The position numbers were made by a program, and so were the translations under genes. 45,427 nucleotides of DNA from Hydnum rufescens UP504 (taxonomy: Eukaryota; Basidiomycota; Agaricomycetes; Cantharellales; Hydnaceae). Positions 1 to 11,289 of this stretch are shown piece after piece (position 1 is the first letter of the stretch; the number at the start of each line of letters is the position of its first letter). The notes beneath the pieces were generated by a model. That model was not told where the DNA came from. It did no database searches and was given only the letters and a program-made list of their open reading frames with translations. The stretch spans positions 1 to 45,427 of the forward strand of contig MU129241.1 in NCBI GenBank assembly GCA_014904985.1, given 5' to 3'.

Positions 1-1
1 C

Positions 2-2013
2 GACATCCTATTCAATGATGGAAAATACCTACATGATGCACCAGATGAACCACCGATCCTACAAGATATTTGGCCAGTTGATAGCCCCGACACCAGTGAG
101 GAGACTCACCTTACTGACCCTGAGCCTGAAACCGAGCCCACACCTGAGCCTGAACCCGAACCCATACCTGAGCCCGAGCCCAAGCCCATGCCTGAGCCTG
201 AGCCCAACCCAGAACCTGCCCCCACACGACCTCGCTGAGACCGCCGACCACCCACCTGGCGGCAAAATGACATCAATAATGCCACTAGTGAGGGAGATTA
301 CCACCGAGCAGCTGGCTATATGGGTGAGGACCCAAACACAGCTACTGTGGAAGCGATATCCATGCATGAACACAACACATTCGCACTCCAAGCAATGACC
401 TCCTCACTGAGCTTTGATGAGCCACGCAGCTACAAAGAGGCCATGAGAGGCAACAGAGCCGACGAATGGCAGAAGGGTATCGAGGATGAAATGTAATCAC
501 TATATGAAAATAACACATTCAAGGTCATCCAACGCAAGGATGTACCACCAAACCGCAAACTTGTTGGCAGCAAACTCGTCTTCAAACTGAAATGAGATGC
601 CAAAGGGAACATCACATGATACAAAGCTCGACTAGTGGCCCAAGGTTTCAGCCAAATACCCAGAATCGATTACTTCGACACATACGCACCCGTCACTAAA
701 ATCACATCAATTAGACTCGTCTGTGCCATTGCAGCAATACATGATCTAGAGCTCGAACAACTGGACATAAAGATGGCCTACCTGTATGGCCACCTACAGG
801 AAGAAATTTACATGAAACCACCAGAGGGTATCAATGCCGAACCTGATGACATATGGCTCCTACTACACACCATCTATGGTCTCAAACAGTCTGGAACGAC
901 CTCATCCACAGCATTCTCATAGAAATGGAATTCACACACTGCTCCAGCGACAAATGCCTATACATATACCGCCGAGAAGGAATACTCATGATCATTGCAC
1001 TCTATGTGGACGATCTCCTAGCTGCAACAAACTCAACAGCCTTCTTAGCCAATGTAAAAAGACCGATTAAAGGCCAGCTTCAATATCACTGACCTTGGAG
1101 CAGCACACTTCATCATCGGCATGGAAATAATACACGACCGCCCAAACCGGACAATCACCCTGTCCCAGCAACGCTATATCCAAGACATTTGTGAGAGATA
1201 CGGAATGGCCGATGCAAACACTGTACGCACCCCCCTGGATCCAAACACCCCCCTCTCCCTCGCCCAATCCCCACAAAATGACACTGAACGTGCTGAGATG
1301 AAACCAATCCCTTACCAGAACATCACCGGATCTCTACTCTATGCAGCCATGGCCACCCGGCCAGACATTGCTTTTGCAGTCGGCTCACTCTGCCGATTCA
1401 ACTCAAACTATGGACATGAGCATTGGCTCACTGCCAAATGAGTCATACGCTACCTGAAAGGGACACAAGACCTATCCATAATATACGACGGAAAACTCAA
1501 CAACGATTTGTCCATCATTACTCACGGTTTCAGTGACGCAGACTGGGCCGGCGATATTGACTCTCGCAAATCCACGAGTGGATATGTATTTATGATTGCA
1601 GGTGGAGCACTCTCATGGAGTAGCAAGGCACAGACATGCCCTGCACTCTCATCCACTGAGGCTGAGTATGTCAGCTCAACACGTGCCACACAGGAGGCAA
1701 TCTGGATATGGAACTTACTTACAGACCTTGGTTTCAAACCGACCCAACCCACAACCATCTGGTGTGATAACCAGAGTGCCATAGCACTTGCCACCAACTC
1801 CACTGACTCCAGTATGCGCATGAAACACATTGATGTGCGGCACCATTTCATCCGCAACACAATAACAACGAAACAAGTGCAGATTCAATGGTGCTCAACC
1901 AAAGATCAAGCCGCTGATGTACTTACCAAAGCTCTTCCCTGCATAAAACACGATCAATTCGTTCAACTCCTAGGCATAGTCCCTAGATTGTGGGGGGGTG
2001 TTGAGACGCGGTA
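2..2013 (+). pseudogene. Ty1/copia pol, 3' part (RT and RNase H), decayed
   Basis: This is the C-terminal half of a copia polyprotein, cut by the window start. In order it shows a Pro/Glu-rich linker (118-225), the reverse transcriptase (about 400-1100; LVAQGFSQ near 630, YVDD at 1003-1014) and RNase H (1508-2013; DADWAGD, SSTEAEY, WCDNQSA, KALP). The frame is broken by stops at 493-495 (TAA), 592-594, 616-618 and 1439-1441 (TGA), and by a frameshift near 895-905. At least three TGA stops sit where related copia proteins have Arg, so they are probably CGA to TGA changes, that is, loss of CpG. It still keeps more CG dinucleotides than the fragment at 12043, so it is the younger copy. The element cannot be autonomous as it stands. 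Confidence 0.93.
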
Positions 2014-2230
2014 AGGCACCACGAACCAATCCGGTACATGCCAAGGCGAGCCCTCGGCTCTTTCCCTCAGTTGTCTATCCCATCTCGGGCGACACTGAGG
2101 TAAAGTTGCATTCGCCACAACCCATGTTATATATCACTTATACATACCTTGTATAGTTCCCACCTCATTAGGTAATATACAATACAGTTGTCTATCCCAT
2201 CTCGGGCGACACTGAGTTCCCGCCTCATTA
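1999..2230 (+). repeat. 3' LTR of the copia element
   Basis: The LTR follows a polypurine tract (TGTGGGGGGG) directly after the RNase H end and begins TGTTGAGAC. Its right end is set by alignment with the second copy (12448-13501), which shares the sequence up to ...GCCTCATTA; the exact final CA is unresolved. A 32-bp segment beginning CAGTTGTCTATCCC occurs twice inside it, at 2068-2099 and 2185-2216. Confidence 0.75.
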
Positions 2231-2323
2231 TGGTGGAGGTTTCCACATGGTTGGTGAATGTTTCCAGTGCAGTAATGACATGCTATCAAAGTATGCTCCC
2301 CCCCTCCTACTCTTTCTGTTCCC

Positions 2324-3216
2324 TTGACTAGAATACTACACAGGTATTTCCATCACATATTGGATGCCATTGTCACTCCAAACTTCTATAATTTCTATGT
2401 CCATCAACCTACTGCACACACTCTGACTACCCCCCAGATTGCAAACAACCCAAAATTATCCCCCTTCTTTGATAATGCACTGGGGAGCCTAGATGGAACA
2501 CATATAGCCACCTATCCATCTGAAGAAGCCTGCATGTTGGAATAGGAAGGGTGGGGTGTTCTCACCTGCTGTACATTTGACCTCCAATTTACCTATGTGC
2601 TCAGTGGCTGGGAGGGCTCAGTATCTGATACTACACTATATGTGGATGCCTGTTGAACAGATTTCAACATTCCTGATGGGAAATTCTACCTCACTGATGC
2701 AGGATTTTCCCTATCAAAAGAATGTATCACTCCATGTTGTGGTGTGCAGTATCACTTGCAGGAATTTGGCCAGTCTAATATTTGGTAAGTTGGGAATAGG
2801 CACTCTTGGAGGTGAAAGCTGATTTTGAACCAACCTATTTCAGGCTACACAACAAATATGAATTATTCAATCTTCATCATGCACAAGCTCAGAATGCAGT
2901 TGAGAGGATATTTGGCATCCTTAAATGCTGGTTTATGATCCTTACACAACCTCCTGAGTTCTCATCTTCAACCCAAGCCTGCATTGTACCTGCACTTTGT
3001 GCTATTCACAATTTCATCTGAATCCATGATGGTGATGAGATACATGACTTCCCAGATGAGCTTGGGGGCCTGGATTTGGGGGGTTTATGGGATGGAGAAA
3101 CACAGTGACCATTGCTTACTCCAGCCAACCACCAGCAGGGTGTCCATCTATGGGAGCAGATTGCAGATGCCACGTGGAATAGTTATCAGAATGAATTGCA
3201 ACAACAGGGTGAATTG
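2324..3216 (+). pseudogene. PIF/Harbinger transposase (DDE_Tnp_4 type), broken
   Basis: This is a transposase of the Harbinger/HARBI1 family. The motifs appear in order: GSLDGTHI (first Asp, near 2485), FTYVLSGWEGS, FYLTDAGF (second Asp, near 2680), ECITP, YHLQEFGQ, then NLHHAQAQNAVERIFGILK (Glu, near 2900) and ALCAIHNFI. The parts lie in different frames. A consensus intron at 2785-2843 (GTAAGT...CAG) explains one switch, and the others are small indels or stops such as the TAG after CMLE near 2543. The sequence is almost free of CG. The companion DNA-binding gene lies on the other strand (3247-5321), pointing towards it. No full-length product can be made. Confidence 0.85.
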
Positions 3217-3246
3217 TAATAATATATACAATGGATTCACCACTCC

Positions 3247-5321
3247 CTACAGACTCTCTTCTAAAAAGAAATCAATGCCAGTGGCCCCACCAAGTGTGAT
3301 TCTGAGCCACTGCTTCAAAACCTCCCAATTTCCCTCTGTGTATATCTCAGAACATGTATCTGCAGCACTAACATCCTTCTGAAAAACAATACAAAGTTGA
3401 GCAAGGCCCTCAGAAGACAGGCCAAGGAATGTGTCCCACATAGCTTGGCAGATAGTGCCTGATTTATGGTGTGGGGTCAAGGGAAGGTCAGGTGACACTG
3501 ACTGGGCAAGATTATCAAGACTGTCCCTGACAGCATACAGGGCTGTGGTGCCCTTTGAGACATGGGGCTTTTTGGCATTGGGGAAGGTGGGTGCAGCAGC
3601 GCCAGTATGCCTATCAGCAGTAGAAGTAGGGGTAGACCTTGACCTTGAGGATGAGAATGTCAAATTTTCAGATGAAAATGACTGGCTTCCAGGAGGGGCA
3701 GCATCAGTGTTGCCAAATGACTCATTGGAATCATCATCCTGGATGCTGCATCAATTATAAATTAGTGAATAGGAGATAATTTAACTCACCTTGGCAGGAA
3801 TATCATCCTCTACCCATTTCCTCTTCCTTGGAGGGGTTGGGACCCATGAAGCAATTGGCTCATTGGGGTCAGGTGTGCTGTTACTGTTGGCACTACCATT
3901 GGCATTGTCCCCATTTGCATCCACAGGGGGCTGGCTCTCATGAGTTACATGAGATGCAGACTGTCCCCTTGCTATTGTTCCACAGCAGAGCATATGCATC
4001 TCATCAAACCAGGGCCAGCCATTTGAACAGAAGGGAGCAGCCTCCAGGTGTGCCTATTTCACAGCCCATCAATACTAGGACATCAGATTGGCCTGAATGG
4101 TAAGTTGGATTTCCCTTTCATACCTTCACATATTTCTCCCAGATCTCATCATCCACTCCTTCACACCCAACCTCATTATCCCTATGGTTGCCAAAGTCAG
4201 GTTCAGGTCAGGTTTTGCCCCATTTTGGCAAAACCTGAACTTAATTGAATCTCCTCAAATGGCAAAACCTGAACCTAACCTGAAGAAAACCTATCTTAGG
4301 TTAGGTTCAGGTTAGGTTCAGGTTTAACCAAGGTTCAAACCTGAAATCATGAGCCCCTTCAGACATGAGGAATATCTAAGCTGAACACTGATTTTAACCA
4401 TAATCCAGAATGAGTCATCAATTCTGGCAAGTTCCAGAATTATGTAAGCAGGTTCCTTGGCGGAGAAATATGTTACTTTGAAGTTAAGTTAAACATCTAA
4501 CCTCATGCAAAGTTTATATTGACTATACATAGACTATGTATAGTCAATATAAACTTTGCATGAGGTTAGATGTTTAACTTAACTTCAAAGTAACATATTT
4601 CTCCACCAAGGAACCTGCTTACATAATTCTGGAACTTGCCAGAATTGATGACTCATTCTAGATTATGGTTAAAATCAGTGTTCAGCTCAGATATTTCTCA
4701 TGTCTGAAGGGGCTCATGATTTCAGGTTTGAACCTGGGTTAAACCTGAATGAACCTAACCTGAACCTGAAAACCTGGGGGCCCAAAACCTGAACTTAACC
4801 TGAACCTGACTGCAGGTCAGGTTCAGGTTCAAACTCAGGTTTCCAGGGTTTGTAACCTAACTTCAGCAACCATAATTATCCCATGTAAACCCTGACACTT
4901 CATGCAAAGCTGCCACAATTTTGTATATTCCTTTCATCTTCACAAATAGCCACAATCAGTGATACTTCTTACTAAATTTTATACCAAATATACCTTTGAA
5001 TATTGATTCCTAATGGATTCTGTATTCTTTGAACCACCCTTGGACAGAATCTTATTGAGAGCCACTGCAACACAAGCATAGACACCAGATTTCCAGCCAG
5101 TCTCAGACTGATTCCCTTCTGCCTGCTCCAAGAGTAAAATTTGGAGCATTTCTTCCCTATCAGAATCAGTCCATTCAGCCTTTGAAGAATCACCCTTAGC
5201 TGTGGGTTTGGATTCATTCCCACTTTTGTCTGTGGGATCTCACTGGTGGATCCAGGGAATCTGGAGCAGATAATGTCTTGCCCTTATTCCTTGGTTGACT
5301 GGCCTTAGTTTTAGGTGGCAT
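3247..5321 (-). pseudogene. Harbinger companion SANT/Myb-like DNA-binding protein, interrupted
   Basis: It begins MPPKTKASQPRNKGK at 5321. A frameshift near 5220 leads to the SANT/Myb-like part (AEWTDSDREEMLQILL, GWKSGVYACVAVALNKIL, NQYSKVYLV). The middle is split by the fold-back element at 4183-4874. Reading resumes with DNEVGCEGVDDEIWEKYVK, GWPWFDEMH and PPRKRKWVEDDIPAK, crosses a likely intron (about 3739-3789) and ends in a Ser/Thr-rich C-terminal domain (3663 to 3247) that is open over 138 codons. Basidiomycete Harbinger elements commonly carry such a protein as the partner of the transposase; here the two genes converge. Only the insertion and one frameshift clearly break it, so it is less decayed than the transposase. 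Confidence 0.72.
4183..4874. mobile_element. Fold-back MITE, hAT-type, 692 bp
   Basis: The terminal inverted repeats are TATGGTTGCC...GCAACCATA. A perfect 8-bp target duplication ATTATCCC lies at 4175-4182 and 4875-4882. Almost the whole element folds on itself: the two arms, with subterminal runs of AGGTTCAGGTT-like repeats, meet near 4530 with only a few unpaired bases. There is no coding capacity. It sits inside the Harbinger SANT gene, so it is younger than that element. Related copies are at 6928-8427 and 29183-29799. Confidence 0.9.
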
Positions 5322-5528
5322 ACTAGAGCATAATTGGATATTGCCAGTATGTGAGAATTTTTACAGCCTCCAGTAATGAACACATCAGAAATGAGTAGAA
5401 ACAGGGCATCTGAACACAATTCATTTCACAAAATGGCCCCTAGAAATGGCCCAGAAATGTTTCACCATTTTTATATTGAAAAACACATTTCACTAGAAAT
5501 GTTTCTTGGACATCTGAACAGGCCCTTA

Positions 5529-6142
5529 TTCAATCTCAGCATCTGCTGTAATATACATGACTTTTGAGTCTGAACTCCCTTATGTAAAATACTATATTAC
5601 ACTTTCTGAATCATGTGACAGATCCATGATTCCAGAATCAGAACTAGGCCCAGTCCACATCATTACATAATCACAATCCTTTGCCCTTAAGGCCAAGGAA
5701 TGACATGGAATGATGGGTTTCAGACATGTTGAATTTGGACTGATTCTCCAATGAATGAACAGCTTGAAAATTAAGGACCAGATGGACATTCAATTCATTT
5801 GTTTGTTTGTTTGGAAAATCAACTTTGGATAGGGTTTGTACACTGTTTGACTTGTTTTTGGTATCATTCAAAAGGTATGAATTGTAGCTTTCTAAGTGTT
5901 ATATGGGCAAGTGTCTCTGATCAAAACTGATGGAGTAATTGAATGAATTTGGTTTCCATGCATAGCTGTAATTAATTTTGTAATTGGTCATGTGATCATC
6001 CTTTGGTTAGAAATGGTGATTTCACATTTTCTGATACTGGATGTTTTTATCTTCTCCACTATGATAGGCATTCTTGGTATCATTTGATGCATATTTTTAA
6101 CAGCTTTCTAGGTGTGGTTATCCTGAGTGAATTGCAGGCTGG
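5529..6142. other. Repeat-derived spacer without genes
   Basis: No coding signal is visible. Bases 5604-5840 are a diverged copy of a segment also present at 8443-8680 (same strand) and at 31140-31270 (reverse strand). Another stretch near 6065-6115 resembles the reverse complement of about 31500-31545. CG dinucleotides are nearly absent. Confidence 0.6.
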
Positions 6143-7117
6143 TGTAAGCAGGATGGTTATGAACCAATCCAACCACTGTCCATGATATGGAATCATGAAT
6201 GAAAGAAGGGAGCCATTGGGACAATTCAAATATTCAGGTCTGGGAAAATGAAGGTCTTTTTGAATAGTAGGAAATTCCAATGAACAGCAGTTGCTCAAGG
6301 GAATGGATCAGTGTCACAAAATGAGATGTCAAGGCCACACCCTGAAGTTCTCCCCTTGACTATTCAGTCTTAATGCAGCTGTACACAGTCCTGACAAGTG
6401 GGAAACCTCCACCAGACAGTAACAATACTTCAGTGCCTCAAACTGTGATAAGGGGAAAAACCAAATATTTACATGCTCCCTCCCCTTTATATACATTCCA
6501 GACCACAATAAAAAATTCCAGAGAAAAAGTGGATATAAGGGAAGCATGATGAAAAAGAAATGAAGCTAAAAGCTTCAAAACTGGTGGAGATATTCAAGAA
6601 TCAAGTGAAAAGGGAAAACAAAACACTTTACAAGCCATTCCTCCCTTGAAACTGGATAGATTCCCTTAAGGAATAGTGGAATAGGTCTCCCTGAATGTCC
6701 TTTGCATCAGACATAAGAGGGCTGGAACCAATTTGTCATTTGTGTTGGTGGAGCAAGGGGGGGAGTCATTGGAGTGTTGTCTTGTGAAAAATGGAGTTTT
6801 TATTGATTGCCTTCCTTGGTACTGTTCAATAGGTATGATTTGTGTCTTTCTGGGCACAGTCATTATGAGTCAATATGATCAAAATTGATGGAGAAATTTG
6901 AAAAATACTCCTTGAGAGCAGTGCAGCTATGGTTGCCACAGTCAGGTTTTGCCCAATTTGGCAAAACCAAAACCTGACCAGGTTCCAAAATCACCCATGA
7001 GGGAAAAACCTGAACCTGACCTGAGGTTTGGTTCCATTCAGGTCAGGTTCAGGTTTAAACTGGGTTTAAACCTGAAACCTGAGGTATGGGAGAAGCCAAC
7101 ATTTTCAGGAGCTACAG

Positions 7118-7965
7118 TGTCAGGATCAAATTGACATTTGCTTCCACTTGTGGACTTACCCATCAGAGTATCATTCCTCATTCAACTCTATCATATGGTG
7201 CCTACTTCTTCAAATGCTCTTGTCTCCTCTCTTCCTCCATTCAGTCAGGGGGTTATTGTCATCCTTGCCATTATTGGCATTTCTCTTATTGTTATTGCCC
7301 TCATACTCTTGAGCCTCGACCGATGGGCTATGGGCTGTGTAGTCAACCAGTGGCAGCATTGGCGCCCTTGTCAGCACCTGTCATTCCCTCACTCCCCACG
7401 TGAGTCCATGGAGTTGCCAATCCAGACTCCCCCTCTCCTCCTCTTCCCCCAGTCCCTGAATCCACGCCACCCATCCCAATCCATACTCCATCCCCATCAT
7501 TACAGTCCTTCGACACTTTGGACACCTTTGGAGTACCCAGGCGTACACTGCCTTGGAAGTACATATGCTAAGGGGGATACATATGGAAGTTGGGGCATAG
7601 CCATGTGGAGGTGTGCACAGGATTCGTAACATGGCTGCATCAGCTTAGTGAGGCTTAGTGATGGTGGCTGTGGAGGCTGACTGATGGGCTGTGGAGCTGG
7701 CACTCTAGGAGGATCCAGAAGGTTATGGAAGCTGGCGGAAGGCTCTGGAAGGTCGGAGGCTGTGTGCAGGAAATAGTATTTATAGCCCTTTCGCAGTTGG
7801 GGGATCACCAGTTTCGATCTCTCAGGATTCCCACTGTGATAGGTGTGAGACTTGTGTGTCCCTTGTTGTGTGGTGTATACTCAGGATTCCCACTGTGATA
7901 GCATGTGGTTAATTAATCTCTTTCCTCTTTCTGTTTGTGGCTTCGACAGCAGTGTCACCCTGACA
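7118..7965 (+). repeat. Solo LTR, 848 bp, with 5-bp target duplication
   Basis: The ends are TGTCAGGATC...CACCCTGACA, flanked by TACAG at 7113-7117 and 7966-7970. TG...CA ends with a 5-bp duplication are the signature of an LTR, and no internal retroelement sequence adjoins, so it is a solo LTR. A TATA-like TATTTATA near 7770 and the position of the ORF (upstream, in what would be U3) agree with plus orientation. Downstream, a 22-bp motif beginning CTCAGGATTCCC is repeated near 7822 and 7880. A near-identical 846-bp copy is at 39849-40694. Confidence 0.88.
7202..7629 (+). pseudogene. LTR-borne ORF: single-pass membrane protein with Pro-rich tail (frameshifted)
   Basis: I do not recognise this protein. 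It begins near TSSNALVSSLPPF, has one strongly hydrophobic segment (VIVILAIIGISLI to about ALILL), then a conserved RWAMG.VVNQWQHW stretch, and a tail that in the ancestral frame is Pro-rich and ends SFDTLDTFGVPR.TLPWKY. In this copy the tail is thrown out of frame by an indel in the CTCCTC run near 7435. The same frame is recognisable in the other copies of the LTR in this window (near 28300-28600, reverse at 30650-30833 and 32683-32900, and 39925-40301), so the ORF belongs to the repeat. Confidence 0.55.
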
Positions 7966-8753
7966 TACAGAATATCTAGACCCTCTGCCTCTGCCACTCC
8001 CTTTACATCCTACTTTAGATCCACATCTCCTTCCTAGCCCCCTTTCACTTCAATTTACTGCTCACACATCTTCTGGAGATGGTATTTAGTCACTACATTC
8101 TGTCATGTGACTTGTGGCCTGCACCAATTACCTCATTTGATTGCTGAGTCATGTAACTTCAGACTCTAGAACTATAGTCACATCTGTAAATTGCTAGATT
8201 TGGTGCCAGAAAATGGTCAATGTACATGGAATGGAACCTACACCCTACCTTTCAGGTTCAGGTTTAAACCTGGTTTCAGACTGGTTTTTGGATTCAGGGT
8301 AAGGGCAAAACCTGAACCTGACCTGAAGAAAATAAAATGAAACCTGACCCCAATGGAACCTGACCTGGGTCAGGCTCAGGTTTAAACTCAGGTTCCACAG
8401 GTTTAAACCTGAACCACAGCATCCATAAGTGCAGCCCCTTTCTGAATCATGTGACAGGTCTGTGGGTCCAGAACACAGGCCAGGCACAGTCCACATCATT
8501 ACATAATCACAATTCTTCACCCTTAAGGCAAAGGAATGATGTGGAATGATGGGTTTCAGATGTGCAGAATTTGGATTGTTCTGCCAATAAATGAAGGGTG
8601 TGAAAATTAAGGACCAGATGGATGATCAATTCATTTGTTTGGTTGGAAAATTGGCTTCAGATAGGGTTTATACATAGCAGGGACTTATCCCTCCAACAAT
8701 GTTTACCAAGTTCCTGCAGTGGGCCCAGGAGTTCAACTTCTGTCCAGCATTGT

Positions 8754-11273
8754 TAAGGGGGCAGTGGCAGTGGCAGTGGCGTTGGTGTTGATTTGGTTGT
8801 GGAATTGTTATTGTCATCAGGGGGGATGACCTCAGCCACTGGGGTGGGGGGGGCCATCAGGTCAGCATTGCTGTGTGCCTTGGGGGTGTGGGGTGTGCTG
8901 GTGGGATTGAATATGACATCATGGGAGATGTATATATTTCTGAGCTGGGTCCCAGATCCAATATGCTTTGGAGTTGTCTTGGTAGCCAAGGAGGATGCCT
9001 TTCTGGGTCTTTGGGTCCAGCTTGGTGTGTTTGTCTTTTGAGATATGTGCATAGGCTGTGCAGCCAAAGGGTTGGAGGTGGAGGATGGAAGGTTTAGTGC
9101 CATTCCATTTTTCATAAAGTGTGGCACCTTGTACTGCAGAGGTGATGTTAATGTTGATGACTTTGATGACAGTTGAGGCACACTCTCCCCAAAATCTGGT
9201 GGAGAAGTTGGCTTCCCATAGCATAGATTGTGTTTTTTCAATGATGGTGCAGTTCATTTGCTCTGTGAGTTTTCTGGTGTGTTGGGGGCTGTGGTTTCAT
9301 GTGTGATTCCATGCTCTCTGAGGTGTGCTTTGAATGTCCCATCAATGTATTTGCCTCCATTATCAGATCTGAGCCATTTGATTTTTCATCTGTGTTGGAG
9401 CTCAACTGCATTCTGCCAGGTTTTGAAGTGTTCTTTCATTTCACTTTTCTGCTGCATCAAGTATATGGAAGCAAAGCATGGATTGTTGTCTATGAATGTC
9501 ACAAAGTAGCAGTTCCCTTGGATGGACTCCTTGAGAGGGCCACAGACATTGGAGTGGATAAGATTGAGAGGGTGGAGGGCTGTGGGTGACTTAGTGAAGT
9601 GTTTGGTGGAGAAGGAGTTGCATTTGTGCTTGCCATGGGCACAACCCTCACAGAATTCAGGTGTCCCTCCCACTGTACTGTATCCTTGGATGAGTCCATT
9701 GTTTACAAGCTGCTTTAGTGAGTTGTAGTTGGCATGGCCAAGGCATCTGTGGAGGTCATTGATGTCAATGTGACTGGGTTCCTTAGCTAGGTGGCTATGA
9801 ATTGGAGTGGGGAGGGGCTGACCAAGAACATGATACAGGCTGCTGGGCCTTTTTTGGCTTCAATCATTTGGGTGTCATCCTTTGTGAGTACATAACAATG
9901 ATTGTTGTTGAAGATGACTTTGTTCCCACCATGTGTGGTGAAGCTGGCAACTGACACTAGGGTTGTAGTGAGTTTTGGGGCATATAGAATGTCAGATATG
10001 ATCACCCTTTTGGCTTTTCCATCTGTGTTCACATTGTATTTGAGGGACCCTTTAGCTGTTGCATGTATCACTGAGCTGTCACCAAAGCTGATGGGAATGG
10101 CTCATTTTAGAGGGGTGAATGAGTTGTCATCAAACCACTTGCAGTGAGGGGACATGTGCCAGGAGCATCCAGAGTCAATGAATGTATCTGTATTTGGTGA
10201 TGAGGCCATGTTTGCCTGGGCAACAAAAACATAGATTTCATCATCCTCAGAGCTGGGGGGTTCCCAACAGTCTTTGGGAGTGATTGAGCAGGGTGCATGG
10301 GCAAAGTTCACAGTGGCAGCATCATTGGACTTGCTGTCAAACAAGGTTGATGGTGGCAAAGCATGTGACTTGGTGGTCACTGCCTTGGCAACACATGTAG
10401 TTGCAAGCTCCTTTCCTTTCTTCTTGGCTGCTTCATCTCAAGCTGCAGCTGCCTCCTTGGTTTTCTGTTTGAGGTTGCACTTGTTGATTGAGTGTCCAGG
10501 TTTGAGACAATAGTCACAGGTGGGCTTTTTCCTGTCATTGGAAGGGCTTTGTTTCTTTCCTTGGTTTCAGGACCCTTTGCTCTGATTGTCAGAGGATCTT
10601 TTGGCAACAAGGGCAGAGCTGTCACCAGGTGTTCTGGATCCAGTGATTCAAGCAGCTTCTTCAAGGAGACATGCTGAGGCACCTCAGAAAGTAAGTGGTG
10701 AGGTTTGCGAGGTGGCATTGATCATAGATATGGTGATGATTTCCCAGTTTGATGGTCATGGGAGTGACATGAGGAGGAGTTGGGCAAGGAACTCATCAGT
10801 AAACCTGTGCTGTGGGTCAATTTGGCCAAGGAGGTGATTGTTGGTTGCATATGAGGAAATGTGGTTTTGCATTGAGTTGCCATCCTTGTATTCATGCTTA
10901 AGCATTGCTATTTTTGTGTAGAAGGTGGTCATGCTGTTGTGCTGGACCTCATGGGCTTTGGCAAGTTTTTCCCAGAGGTCTTTGGCACTGTCAGCAGCAG
11001 ATGCAGTTGGGAGTTGGTTGTCATCAACAATCCAAATGAGTAGTCCATGTGCCTTTTCATCTTGCCACTTCCACTTGACCCACTTGTCATTTAGGCCAGG
11101 GCTGGGTGTGGTGGAACTGGGAGGGGAGATGTGTTTGGGGGTGCATCTTCCCATTCCACAACACTCCAGACACCATGGGACATGAGGTGTCCTTTGGCAT
11201 GTGAGACCCATGCTGTATAATTCCCATTTGTGAGTTTTTCAAATGTTGGTGTCTCAGATTTCAGTGACAATGC
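8754..11273 (-). pseudogene. Ty1/copia gag-protease-integrase, truncated before RT, decayed
   Basis: Gag starts at MALSLKSETPTFEKLTNGNY (11273) and includes DLWEKLAKAHE and a CCHC zinc knuckle (CDYCLKPGHSINKC, about 10478-10519). The protease active-site region DTFIDSGCSWHM lies near 10170. Integrase has its zinc-binding HRCLGHAN...CEGCAHGKHKC and core pieces (VCGPL, FVTFIDN, LRSDNGG, ENLNGT-like EKWNGTKPS) down to the C-terminal PPPLPLPLPP-type linker at 8754. The frames are broken by many stops and shifts. Reverse transcriptase and RNase H are absent: coding similarity stops just before family X begins. CG is nearly absent. It is inactive. Confidence 0.88.
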
Positions 11274-11289
11274 CATTTTTTTTCTCAAT

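Larger units (their letters stand above)
2300..5525. mobile_element. PIF/Harbinger DNA transposon (left end not resolved)
   Basis: The element contains the transposase (+) and the SANT/Myb gene (-). The right end appears to be ACATCTGAACAGGCCC (5510-5525) followed by TTA, the 3-bp target typical of the family. I could not find the matching GGGCCTGTTC at the left, so that end is probably lost near the copia LTR at about 2231-2320. An internal partial copy of the end motif (GGGCATCTGAACA) lies near 5405. Confidence 0.65.
6928..8427. mobile_element. Fold-back MITE, second copy, carrying a solo LTR
   Basis: It starts TATGGTTGCC and ends ...ATCCATA, with a perfect 8-bp duplication AGTGCAGC at 6920-6927 and 8428-8435. 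Its interior has the same AGGTTCAGGT-type repeats as the copy at 4183. It is 1500 bp only because the solo LTR (7118-7965) has inserted into it. Removing it joins flanks that match the uninterrupted sequence in family X copy 2 (near 31270-31290), which confirms the boundaries. Confidence 0.85.
6143..8698 (-). mobile_element. LTR-like element family X, copy 1 (host of nested insertions)
   Basis: Read on the minus strand it starts TGTTGGAGGGATAAGTCCC (8698) and ends ...CTGCTTACA (6143), so it has TG...CA ends. Copy 2 on the plus strand (30834-32682) has the same ends and much of the same interior. Without the nested fold-back element the length is about 1.05 kb. It has no coding frame of note. 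The ends suggest a long LTR or an LTR-derived non-autonomous element. It abuts the truncated copia at 8754. No target duplication is visible here (GCTGG against ATGTT). Confidence 0.55.
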
